Shown here in pieces: positions 21,379 to 31,936 of a stretch of DNA of 42,943 nucleotides. Position numbers and translations under genes: made by a program. A model generated the notes under the pieces. The model had not been told where the DNA came from and did not search any database. It was given only the letters and a program-made list of their open reading frames with translations. This DNA is from Pelomyxa schiedti (Eukaryota; Evosea; Pelobiontida; Pelomyxidae). Numbering within the stretch: the stretch's first letter is position 1; every line of letters begins with the position of its first letter. The DNA lies in contig JAHLWZ010000016.1 in the NCBI GenBank assembly GCA_020536535.1, forward strand, positions 1-42,943, read 5' to 3'.

Positions 21379-22520
21379 TTAGATCCAATGCAGAGCAATA
21401 GGGCCAAAGTAGCAGAAGGCCAACAAATCCAGCAAGAGGAAGGTAATTGGGATCGTGAGCTTCAACCAGGTATAGGGAATATTGCGCACCCAGGTGGCGA
21501 GGACAAAGAAGTGGAGGTAACCTAGTGGAAGGCTCGTAATTTGGGGGAAAAAAAAGGACTGACATACCAAACAGGAATATGTTGAGAGCTGGCATGTTGC
21601 CGATGTTCCACCTTTGTGAAATGTCAATATAAAATCACGGTCAGTAACTCAAAATACCATTCAAAGTCCCAAGTAAGAGCTTCAAATGGGTGCAAAAGGA
21701 GTAGTTCGACCGCAGTTGCAAAACCAGCCAAGATGCAACAGATAATAAGGTCGACGGGGATGAGCAGGAACTTGGCATGTGATTGTGTTGGCAGAAGCCA
21801 GCTGAGAATAAGGCCACTGATAGAGAATGTAAGAAGAATTTCAGCATTCCAACCAATCTAGGAAGGGTCAGAGAGAATTGAAAAAGAGTGCAATCCTACA
21901 AGAATTTGGAAAATTGTGTTGCCTGGTGTTGCAACCCAGCAAGCACTGTAGTTGCTGAAGTGGTAAAGGAGAGCGTTGACGATCTCATTGAAGAAATCGG
22001 TGGCTAAAACAAGGACAGTGAGCCACAGCAAAATCAAGACAGCAACCTACCCAAGAACATAATAGACGCAGCGATAGCAGACCAATCGCGGCGAGCTATG
22101 GCCTGCGCGTGGAAAGCCACAGAAGCGGTAAGCATGAACACGTAGGAGTACTGGAAGTAAGGTTAGAGTAACCAAACGAAGGTGCGAACGGCCAACGTAC
22201 ATTAAACTTAGAAGGCTTGACAACCCTCAAAGCTTCAATAGCCGCAGCAGCTCTCTTCGTAGGAGTTCGCACTGCGATTTTAGGTAAATAAATAAAAAAA
22301 AAAGGGCGAGAGAGCGCGGCCCACCATTAGTGCCCTCCTGTCTAATGTTTTCAACGAGAAGAACTGTGAACGCGGCGTACACGGCCACAAAGGCAACCCA
22401 CACAGTGTAGTACCACACAACACCCCATCTAATTCCGCCGTGCGAGATCTTCTTCTCTGTTCTCTCTGCTTTCTCCCCTTTCTGTGGGGTCTTTGGAGAT
22501 TGCGTAGCGGTCTTCTTCAT
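21379..22520 (-). CDS. polytopic membrane protein, family not recognised
   Basis: Starts at ATG 22520 with a charged cytosolic-type leader (KKTATQSPKTPQKGEK), then about seven hydrophobic segments: GVVWYYTVWVAFVAVYAAF, SYVFMLTASVAFHAQ, SAIAASIMFLGVLATDFF, WNAEILLTFSISGLILSWLL, LIPVDLIICCILAGFATAV, LPLGYLHFFVLATWV and IPITFLLLDLLAFCYFG. Between them are conserved-looking polar motifs: DFFNEIVNALLYHFSNYSACW and LLLHPFEALTWDFEW followed by a Trp-rich turn. The last exon ends IALHWI at TAA 21381-21379. Around 300 residues over five or six exons. The regular spacing of Trp and acidic residues suggests an enzyme or transporter, but I cannot assign a family. Confidence 0.72.
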
Positions 22521-22725
22521 CCCGTGTGTTTTGGTTCTTTATGACAATATTTAATTGCGGAAGTGATGGCTTTTGACTTTGACTGAAATTCCGTACGGAA
22601 ATGGAAGACAGGAAAACAAAGCAAGAACTGATCGAATCCGATTCGGGAAATTGGGTGGACACCTTTGCAGGGGTTTCATTGCCACCTGTCAATCACAAGG
22701 ATTCTCTTACAACCACATTTTGAAT

Positions 22726-24229
22726 CTAATTGTCATCGTTGTTGTGGGAGGTGGATGGGTTTTGTTGGTGGTTGGGCTGGATATCCACACAAACGCCAAC
22801 AGAGGCAGATGAACCACACGGGGGTGCAGGGAATGCCAGTTTGACTACGCCGTTTGTGACTGTGGGGTCGGTATCGCCGTGTGCGGTTGTTTGTGGTGAC
22901 GCGACGAGATCTGACACGGGCTTCAGCGAGAGGAGCACAACCGGTATTTTGTCTTTTGCTTTCCGCTTCACGCACGGTATCTGATGTTTGGCCTTCGTCG
23001 ATATCGATGGACATCCACTAAATGTGTCGAACAGCCTCAACCCAAATATAAAAAGCCCAGCCATCATCATGCTAATATGCCACATTGAGTGCCACACCCA
23101 ATACCCTGCAACAAAATATTAGTTCGGTAAGATAAGTCCCGCATTTCGAGCTCTCTCACATTTGTTATACATGTCACCCATTATCTTGCAAAATAGCCCA
23201 AAGAAGAATAGAGGCAAAGCCACCCATAGTGTCCAGTAAGATAGTCTTGGTTTTTCTTAAAGAACTACGAAGTCAGAATGAAATACTTTGGAAACCCAGG
23301 TGGCACAACAATCCACTTGCAAATATTTATAAGCATCATCAAGAAGGCAGTTCCTAGCACAAAGAGGACTGTAGAAAGTTTGGTTTTTCCATCAAATACA
23401 AGCACCTATGAACTGAGTAAAAAGAGAGAAACAGAATAAGACGCACTTGCACAATGAAAAGGAAAAGGATGTGTACAGCCGGCAAGGCCTCCTTCTTGAT
23501 CAAGTCCATTGGAAACCAAAAGCACACATATATATCTGATTGAGAGGTCACCGACACTAACTAGTAAGGTTCACTTAATACAGTAGTACGAAAAAGTGAA
23601 GTCACTGAAGGCTAATGCACCATAGCTGAACGGCCTGTAACACTTGGTCAAAATCAAGAATTTCCGGCCGAAATACCATTCTCCAAGATTGGCGTCGACA
23701 AAGTGATAGATTGCAGATGCCATCATAAGAAGAAAGCAACATGTACCCTCAAAGTAATAGCCCTTTCTCATTGCAGCACAAACTGTATCCAATAAACACG
23801 AAAAAAGGGGGTGGCAAGAAGTCTGCGTACTGGCTGGAATCATTGCAAAGTTTGACGCCACTAAAAGCCACTTCCCCCACAGTGAATCCGTGCCGATCTC
23901 TGCATACAGTGCAACCAAGGTAAGTTGTTACCATTTTAATCCACCACTAAGAGCAACAGGGAACCAACGGCCTCTCGTTCTCGACATGTATCCAACAAGT
24001 TTCAGACAAGACCTGGCAAACTCCTCCATCATTGGATTAGAGCCCGAATCCCAAAAAACCCCATCACCAAAAGTATTACCGGTGTCTTACCAACGCGATG
24101 CGGAATTGAAAAATGCCAATATCTCTCCGTAATGCTAGGTTCTCCCCTAAATTTGCGCGTGACGCAATCAATGAGGATCTGGATGCCAAAAATTGAATCT
24201 CCGGGCTCTTCGTGTAAAACTCTTCTCAT
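22726..24229 (-). CDS. TMEM8/PGAP6-type CREST superfamily membrane protein
   Basis: Seven-helix membrane protein of the CREST superfamily (putative metal-dependent hydrolases: TMEM8/PGAP6, alkaline ceramidase, PAQR). The diagnostic order is seen in LLVASNFAMIPAICAAMRKGYYFEG (helix 2 Ser), MMASAIYHFVDA (His...Asp), FSDFTFSYY (Asp) and the C-terminal WHSMWHISMMMAGLF (two His). Further hydrophobic helices are DLIKKEALPAVHILFLFIVQ, TKLSTVLFVLGTAFLMML and YWTLWVALPLFFFGLF. A hydrophilic tail of about 90 residues, rich in Thr, Pro and Asn, ends at TAG 22728-22726. The N terminus is unresolved: ATG 24229 opens a frame (MRRVLHEEPGDSIFG), but its junction to the first helix does not keep frame in any splice I tried. 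Confidence 0.78.
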
Positions 24230-27200
24230 GGCGTTGGGTGCTGTTGTGTACTACTCTCGTTATGTGGGGAAACAACCATGTGGTCCCTCAATTTCCGTAC
24301 TGCTGGTACTCTTTATGTGCGGTCTGGCACTTACGGATCCGGGGCCACCAGCAAAGTACCGGCCACTAGCCTCCCATAATCCCACACCTGGCACGAGCAA
24401 CCGCCCAGATACGACGACGGCGCTTCCGGCCGTCACCGCATGCGACGCCTATGGGATTGACTGGTACCACAACGAGCTGGACTATTTCCAGGGCCTGGAC
24501 TGGGACAATAGGCAGGCCCTGTGCTCTTTCGACAGCACCAAGAAATTCTACGCCGGTTCCCTGCGCGACGGCAACTCGAGTGCCATGTACGTTGTCGACT
24601 ACGACACCGGCGAGCTGTTTTCTATGTCTACGACAGACTGCACATTGACCGATTTGGGACGGGCAATCCCGATGATGACTGGCATGGCTTGGTCGAGGGT
24701 GGACCAGGTCATGTACGGGGTCGTCTCGGACTGCAATTATGGGTCGGAACTCCTTGTCGTGGATCTGAATTCTGCCGTTGTAACACTTGTTACTGAGGTT
24801 ATTTCTTCTTTTTTCCGACTCCAAAAACACAGGAACAAACTTAAACATCATATCCTAGTGGTTGCAATAACAAATGTATGTTCCATAAGAAGCTTGGCTG
24901 AATATGTTTTTTCCCTCAGATAGATTCTGTTTGCGTTATGGATATTGCTGATGTGAACGGGGTACTGTATGGAATTGACAATACATTGAATGCTGGGATA
25001 AGGATAAACAAGTCAGATGGTTCGACAGAGGCACATTCTACTCGTTTCCCTGGTGAAGCTAATTTGCGTAGAATGTCTACCAAATGGGCTACGACATCAA
25101 CAGCCCGCAGGGCATGGACTATAGCCCCTGTGACAATTTTCTTTATTATTCCTCTTACAGCAATACCGGCATGTGGATTGCAATTTATCTGTATATGATT
25201 GACATGTCCACTAAGGAGAATTCTTTTTCTCCTTTACTCTACCCTCTTGATTCCTTTACTATCAGCTGGAAGCTTGCTGGTTACTTCTCTTCCTTTTAGA
25301 CTGTCTTGTAATATCCAACCCAAGAGAGCTCTTCACAATCTGTCAGTGATTCAATGTCATACTCCGATTCGTCTGTTGTTAGACCTTCAGGATGCAAGGC
25401 ATACATGCTCGCTTTCAACTCATATTCTCTTGTCAAATATATACCAGAAACACGTGAATACCAATCCGTCTGTTATTATGCCCCAGCGGAGTTCGCTTGT
25501 GGCGAATTTGCCTATGAAGACACAAGCGTAATGTATGTGATCGACTCAAGGACCTCAGTCTTCTCAGCGATGGATATGGCAGATTGCCATTTGACTTTCA
25601 TTGCTCGTTGTGATGTTCCTTCGAATTTGAAAGCCACGGGAATGACATGGGATCCTGTTTCCCAACAAATGTTTGTGGTTTTTACTGACTGCTGGTTCTC
25701 TTCACTCCTATATCGCATTGACTTGCACACTGGCACTCTGTCCTTGGTTGGGATTATTTCAATAGGCATTGGCGACTGTGTCGATGATATTGCCATAGGG
25801 CATGGTCTGAAGCTTTATGGATATTCTTCTGGCCCACTTTACCAATTCTTTGAAATTGATAAATACAATGCCAGTACTACTGTAATATTTTCCACCACAG
25901 ATACATATATGTTTGGTTTTGGGTTGGATTATAACCCTTGTGATGGACTTCTCTATTGCACAGTTCAGAACGGATACAACTGGTATTTTTATAACTCCAC
26001 TGGGGTTCTCTAACGCCGCATTGCAGGGCTTATGAGCTTTATTCCATTGACCCAATAGACGGGTCTCTCACCCTTCAACAAACCCTGCTGGATCCTTATG
26101 ATGCGCTTTCATTCTCTCTATCAACTGGTTTATTACAAGCTTACTTTGTCCCACTTATTTTAACTTAGATCCCTCAAGTGGTTCCACTCAAGCAAGTCCG
26201 TTGTCAGACCCTTCCGGGGGAGTACCCTCTCACTGCCTTGGATATGTCTACAGCCTCACGCAATACCAACTCCTACAATTTTCAGCTGACAGTATGGATT
26301 TCGTTCCACTGTGCGTGTATTTGGGCTATGATGTCAGCGCGGCTGAGATCGTTGGGGACGATTACTGGGTCCTTGTTTCAGATGTGAATTTATATACAAT
26401 TGACCCGAAGACATGTGTGATGTCTCCACTCGCCACTATTAACACAACTGGTCCAACCTGTGGCATGTCTTACTCAAAGAACGATCTCCTATTGTATGTT
26501 GTTACTTCAGACTGCTGGTCCTTTTCGTCCCTCTACTCCATTGACAACAATTTCACCACCACCCATGTCTGCGATTTTCAAAAGGCACTGTGCATTCTAG
26601 ACATTGCAGTTGATGAGGCGGGAGTTATGTATGCGTTAGACAGTGCTTCAGAAAGACTTCTCATAGTGGACACATCCAACTGTGAAACATGGACACTCGG
26701 GAACATTGGGTTTACCACTGGTGATGGCGGAGCTTCCCTGGATTGGGATCCCTGTTCGAGTCTTTTATACCTGACGGCCTATAATGTGAACAAGTAAACC
26801 ACCTTTTCGGCTGAATTTAGCTAACGGAGTTTTAAGGCAAATATACCAACTATCTTATTTGAGCTATCAAGATGGACATGCAACGGTCTTAGAAGAGTTA
26901 CAAGACAGCGTTATAGGACTATCATTCCAGGACATACTTCCTTCTGGTAACTCTTTTACATGGGGTTCGTAGTGATACCAAAAACCCAGAGTCTTTCTCT
27001 GCCCTTGCCGAGAGTTCCTCAGAAAGTAAAACATCCAGTAATGATAATAGCACTCTATGGCTTGCAATTGGGATCTCAGCAGCCTTCGGAGTATTTGCAA
27101 TAGCATGTGTTTTCATACTGGTAGTTATCTACTGGAAGAAAAAAGTGAAATTCCACCATGGTAAATGTTTATGATTTTTCTTTCACAGCTATGACTACTG

Positions 27201-27432
27201 ACCTACGTGCATATCCTACATCACACTTACCCTTTTTATAGAAGAGACATCCCTTCTAGTGCCCACCGAGACCCCACCTCCCTACACCTCTCAACCAATA
27301 AACGAGCACGGCAAGTCCCCACAAACCTACACATACATATCCTACATCACACCAGGCTCTGGCTCTGGATACACAGATGCACCTGGTGCAACAACAGCAG
27401 CCCCACCAGGGGTGCCTCCTACTCTTTCATGA
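24228..27432 (+). CDS. type I surface protein with three repeated propeller-like modules
   Basis: Predicted secretory membrane protein. A hydrophobic signal (SISVLLVLFMCGLAL) lies near the N terminus. The ectoplasmic part holds three related modules of about 200-250 residues. The repeated elements are a MYVVDYDTGELFSM-like strand, a strand ending DCTLTDLG or DCHLTFIA, a GMAWSRVDQVMYGV / GMTWDPVSQQMFVV strand, and then SDCNYGSELLVVDL / TDCWFSSLLYRIDL / SDCWSFSSLYSID. Each module closes near a D-[YW]-[ND]-P-C-D-like motif (DYNPCDGLLYCT, DWDPCSSLLYLT). The module-3 exon ends in NVNK. A later exon encodes a membrane span (LAIGISAAFGVFAIACVFILVV) followed by KKKVK. A short cytosolic tail contains PPPY and ends at TGA 27430-27432. 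Ligand unknown. About six introns. Confidence 0.82.
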
Positions 27433-27508
27433 TGAAAGAAAAAAAGAGGACACTATGTATTTGTAGTAACAGAAAATTGGTGAATGGAATTCATAGACAC
27501 AAGTCTGG

Positions 27509-27526
27509 TTTTTTTTTTTTTTTTTT
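27509..27526. repeat. T18 homopolymer
   Basis: Eighteen consecutive T in the convergent gap between the surface-protein gene and the minus-strand methyltransferase. Read on the minus strand it is an A-run just downstream of that gene's stop codon, in its 3' untranslated region. Confidence 0.85.
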
Positions 27527-27537
27527 GAACAATAAGA

Positions 27538-28377
27538 TTAAAACAGCAACCATCTGTGTGTGGTTGCGGCATAGACTAAATATTCTTCATTGTAGGTCAA
27601 GGCAAGTGCTCTCTCCTCACCGGGTATCACAAAGTTGTGCATGTAGAACCACCATAGTGACGTAAGTACCAGCAAAAGCAGGGAATCAGAGCAAAATGAT
27701 ACGCCAAGGCTAACCAAGACAGCACCCATATAAATAGGGTTGCGTGTCATTGCAAATACTCCACCAGTAACCAGTTTACTCACATGTTCACCTGCCCACT
27801 TCGTTTGTGAGGATAGATAAAGGGGGTAAAGGCAAACTAAAATGGAGCAAATACCAGGCTAGATAATACTTACTTATTCTATTTTCATGTTGCAGGAGAA
27901 AAGCTTACCGTTTCTTACAACGAATGCAGTAGACTCGAAAGCACTCTCGGCAGCCAGAGATAAAGATAATCCAGCACAAGCCATAGAAGCTCCGAGCAAG
28001 GTCTGAGCATTGAAGCAATGCAAAATGCACGCGGCCTTGCACTTGAGCCACGCCGCGCGTCTCCAGCCTATCTCCTCACGCTTGGCTCGGCGCGACATGG
28101 CGTCAGCGCGCAACTGCAGTACGGAGGTCGCTGTTTTGAGCGCACGGGGAAGAGGGATGGGGCACGCCACAGCGCGCGCTATACGAAGTCGCTGGGCCAC
28201 TTGGTGGTCGTGCTCGGCGCATCGCTGGCACGACGAGGATGATGTCGAAGAGGGCGGCTGAGTCACGGGCAGCCGCTGGAGGGCCGAACGGTGCGTGGAG
28301 ATGTAACACCGAGCAATAAGAACGGGAAACAGGCCAAGTACAACACTCCCACACCACAGGCCGTTCGGCGTAACCAT
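27538..28377 (-). CDS. ICMT/PEMT-like integral membrane methyltransferase
   Basis: The C-terminal exon carries the signature of the isoprenylcysteine carboxyl methyltransferase / phospholipid methyltransferase group. This is VTGGVFAMTRNPIYMGAVLVSLG (the R-[HN]-P-x-Y motif), a hydrophobic helix (SLLLLVLTSLWWFYMH), then the SAM-binding IPGEERALALTYNEEYLVY and the end RWLLF at TAA 27538. The N-terminal exon from ATG 28377 has a membrane helix (GSVVLGLFPVLIARCYI), a long basic soluble loop with a Ser-rich run, and a second helix (LLGASMACAGLSLSLAAE). Substrate could be a prenylcysteine, a phospholipid or a small thiol. The extended basic loop between helices is unusual for ICMT. One or two introns separate the exons near 27780-27905. 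Confidence 0.8.
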
Positions 28378-28625
28378 TGCTGTTTATTGTAGTTAAAGTG
28401 CTCAGAAGATCTGCTCAAAAGATGCTGTGCCATGGCAGAACAACCGTTCTTGTGCTTGTCTTGGAGTGAGCAGACAAGCAGCGTTGTAGAGGAGATCTTG
28501 AAATAATTCGATTTATGCAATCTAAACTGCCATTCTGAAAAAGGATAATCCGGGCAATTACTGCGCCCTTTAAAAAATCAACCGCAGCAAGTTGACTACA
28601 TAAATTAAAAACAAACTGCAACAGG

Positions 28626-31600
28626 ATGTTGTCGTTCGGATCAAAGTTCGCGTACGTGCCACGGCAGCGTCAACCTGACCAAGTGGCTGTAGAATACTGT
28701 GTGTTACTGCGTTATTGGTGTTGTGTTGAGATCTAACTGGAAAAAACCACAGCCGAGGAGGCGCTTGTCGATAACCTCAATGACGTCGCCCCCGACTTAG
28801 ATGATGACTTGTTTCAAGCAGCTTCGATGCCGCCACCTCCGCCACAACAAACACCGCTGACGGCGCCACCACCGCCGCCGTCTACTACTTCACCGTCGAG
28901 CACGACTACTTCTACTAACTCTGATCTCGACTCGCTGCTCTCTACGTTGGACAGCATGCCCTCGCCTCCTCCAGTTTCTGATTTACCACCACCCCCTACT
29001 TCTTCTTTTGCACCTCCTCCCCTTCCTCCGACTCGCATGAATTCAGCTCCACCCAGAGCAAACGCTTCCAGTGCCAAACCTCGCGCATTTCTCCTTCAAA
29101 AGCGACTGCCCAGTCAACCACCTCAAATGCAACAGCAGCAAATGCAAATGCAACAGCAGCAAATGCAAATGCAGCAACAACAACTTCAACCGCAAATGCA
29201 ACCACAAATGCAACAGCAACAGCAAATGCAACAACCAGCACGAAAGGTGAAACACGTGAGAGCTGTTGATACAAACGTTTTTACTGTCAAGTTTGGATTT
29301 CTTTCTCAGAATGTTGAGCTGGCAACTGGTTTACAGCTTTTTTTTCTACTTGCCTGGCTCATAGAGTTCAAAAAGGTGACCCTGTGTTTTGTACGGCCTG
29401 TGGATCTTGCCTGAGCTCCGTTGACAAGGTCACTACACCGTATGCTCCTCCTTTCGTCCAATTCACTATTCACCATCTGTAGTGAGGGCATAGCTCAGTA
29501 TGATATACGAACTGCTGGAGGGGCACAAACTTGGAAGTGCACCTTTTGTGGTCACGATAATAATGTACATGTATCTCCTGAGGAGCTTCCCAAGGGCGAC
29601 ATCGTTGACTATGTATTGCAAGCACCAACTGGGACTGCTGCTGCATCACCAGAGGCTACATCTCTCGTTTTTTGTGTTGGTGTGCTTTTTTTTCCCTCTC
29701 TCCCATTAGTGCATGTTATTCAAACATAAAATTAGATACTTCTGGCTCCATGTGTGTTTCCTATGAGATGCCTGGCAAGTTTAAATTAAAAGGAGATCAC
29801 ATGACAAAGCTAAGTGGACTAAATACAGAACGTGCTGACCAGTGAGTTTTTTTTTTTTTGTTTTACATTAACTCTCACAAGATACCTTCCTGGCCAGCGA
29901 CGTGAGACTACCTGGGTGTCACGCCTTCAAACCCTACAAGCAGCCATAAGCACTCAACTCGAGACTCTCGCTAGAGAACGACCAGAGAGAACTGTGGGAC
30001 TAGGTAGAACTTGGAGGTGAAGCGAAATCTAACAAACTTTTGTGCAGTTTCCTTCAACAATGACGTGACAGTTTTTGGAGATGGCACCGCAACACCCATT
30101 ACAGTTGCTGGTGATAAGCTTGACAATTATGATGAACTTGTGAGGCAAAGTGCAGAACTCACTTTAACAACCCCTATAGCACGAGCGAAGGAAGCGTTAT
30201 CCCGAAAGTTATTTGAACTTGAAGAAAATGGACAAACTGCTCTTGGTTTTGACTCGCTCATCAACTAAACCTAGCCTAATTGGAACCAATTAAGGACCTG
30301 CTCTTGTCCTCGCTGCCGGTATTGCGGCACAAAAACGTGGGTCGGAAGTTGTCATATGCACAGACGGGCTGGCTAACAAAGGTTCAATATTTGTAAAGAA
30401 GTCTTCTTCATTCTCACAATCAACAAATAGGAATTGGATGTAAGGACTATTGTTCTTTCTAAAAAAGACTCACCTCACAATTATTAGCAATGGAATTCAT
30501 TGAGGTTCCCGACCAACGGGAAGCAATTGAACGATTTTACGAGAACGTTGGCCTCACTGCAAAGACAAATGGTGTTGTTGTATCTGTTTTAAGTATTAAA
30601 GGATCAGAGGCAGGTTAGCTGCGCGCACAATTTTGTTACTGTTCCAACTATTGAAAATAGGGGTTGAACATCTTGGAACAGTCGCTGACGCAACAGGCGG
30701 GGCTGTGTCCATGATCGAGCCCACGGAGCTTACTAAAAACTTTTCCTCTATTTTAGCAAATCCCGTGATTGCAACACATGTCAAGTTGCACCCCCTTTTT
30801 TTCTTGGTCTCACATCACCAGAGCAAAGATTATCCTTCACCAGGGTATGTATGTCAGAACCGATGACGCAAAGAATGCGAGCCAATCCACTGAAGAAATT
30901 GGAAATGTGACTGTAAGTTTCCCTTGTGCCAGGGCCACTTTCTCATAGCTGAAACTTAGGCCGAAAGTGAGTGTACTTTTGAGTATGGAACAAAGCCATC
31001 AGAGGAAATTCCCGGTTATGATTCACTGGAATTTCTGCCCTTCCAAGTACAGATTGAGTACACGAAATTAGATGGGATGAAGGTAAAACCCGTGCCTTTC
31101 TGCCTCTTATAATCTTTCGGCAGTGCGTAAGAATTATTTCTCATAAGCAGCCTATCACGCACGATCTTGACCATGCAGTGCAAGATGCCAATATTGAAGT
31201 TGCAACGATGTCTTGTTTTCCAAAACTGACATTATAATTAGGTTCTAGGTGTGAATGCAGTAAGACAAGCTGCCAAGACAGCGCGCTCTGGAGACTATAC
31301 AGCTGCCAGATTCACAAATTTGGCACACAGACAGCTCATTCAAAAAGCAGCCAAACCGCAACAAAGTGGTACGTGAGCATCCACTTAGTTCCGCTATTCT
31401 TACACTTTAATAGAACAAGTGCAAGCCTACATGGCACAAAACTGTGTCTTTGAAGAGAATTTGTTACACGCCCAACAACGAGAGGTTGCTGATGTTGGTG
31501 CTTTGTTTGATGACAACGATGAGGGTGCCGTCGAGGCCGAAATTGCTGTCCGCAAGGCAAGCAACATGTGCCGGGTATGTTATCCCAAAAAGCGCCGCCA

Positions 31601-31709
31601 CTTCACTCTTACAAACACACAGAGGAAAGCCGCCCGTCAGGACTCCGAAAGTGCCGCAATTTGGTCGGCGAAGAACATGAATGCCAAGGCGCTTTACAAG
31701 AAGAGCTAA
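28626..31709 (+). CDS. Sec23/Sec24-like von Willebrand A domain protein
   Basis: Starts MLSFGSKFAYVPRQRQ; an intron (about 28703-28753) joins in phase to an acidic stretch (DVAPDLDDDLFQ), then Pro-rich and Gln/Met-rich low-complexity sequence. A zinc-finger follows: FCTACGSC plus WKCTFCGHDNNV, the C-x2-C...C-x2-C spacing typical of Sec23/24. The VWA (trunk) domain begins LVFCVDTSGSM, with an intact metal site DxSxS, and continues VGLVSFNNDVTVFGDG, ALGPALVLAAGIAAQ, SEVVICTDGLANKG and VEHLGTVADATGGAV. A beta-rich part (FEYGTKPSEEIPG; PFQVQIEYTKLDG) and helices (LGVNAVRQAAKTARSGDYTAARF) end the protein at TAA 31707-31709. True Sec23 and Sec24 lack the MIDAS metal site. This is therefore a relative, not a COPII coat subunit proper; the role is inferred to be membrane trafficking. 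About a dozen introns of 45-55 bases. Confidence 0.85.
29126..29241 (+). repeat. CAG/CAA-ATG codon repeat (Gln/Met tract)
   Basis: Imperfect repeats of the unit ATGCAACAGCAGCAA inside the Sec23-like gene, encoding alternating QMQQQQ blocks. It is in frame, so length changes should only alter the linker between the Pro-rich region and the zinc finger. Confidence 0.9.
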
Positions 31710-31936
31710 CAGAGTGCTTGCCTTTCCGTAAAAGCAAAAAACAACAGATTTTTACACAAAAAAACAACACCCTGTTACATTTTTCACAAGCCTTGGGTTT
31801 ATTTACACCCTTGTATGCAAACTAGCGTTTGATTTAGAAACGCCGTTTGAAAGGGTTACTTGGTGGTGCCGCTTTGGGTGTTGGCCTCAGTCTTATACAC
31901 TAAATAATTTTAGTTTGGGGGAATTATGAAGGGGGA
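31710..31936. terminator. Convergent 3' region
   Basis: About 230 bases between the stop codons of the Sec23-like gene (+) and the RhoGAP-like coiled-coil gene (-). A/T-rich, with no exact AATAAA on the plus strand; aaacaac-rich runs follow the stop. No further gene seen. Confidence 0.45.

Noticed and set aside
28814-29274. Gly- and Val/Ala-rich minus-strand frames
   Set aside because: Antisense of the Pro-rich and Gln/Met-rich part of the Sec23-like gene.
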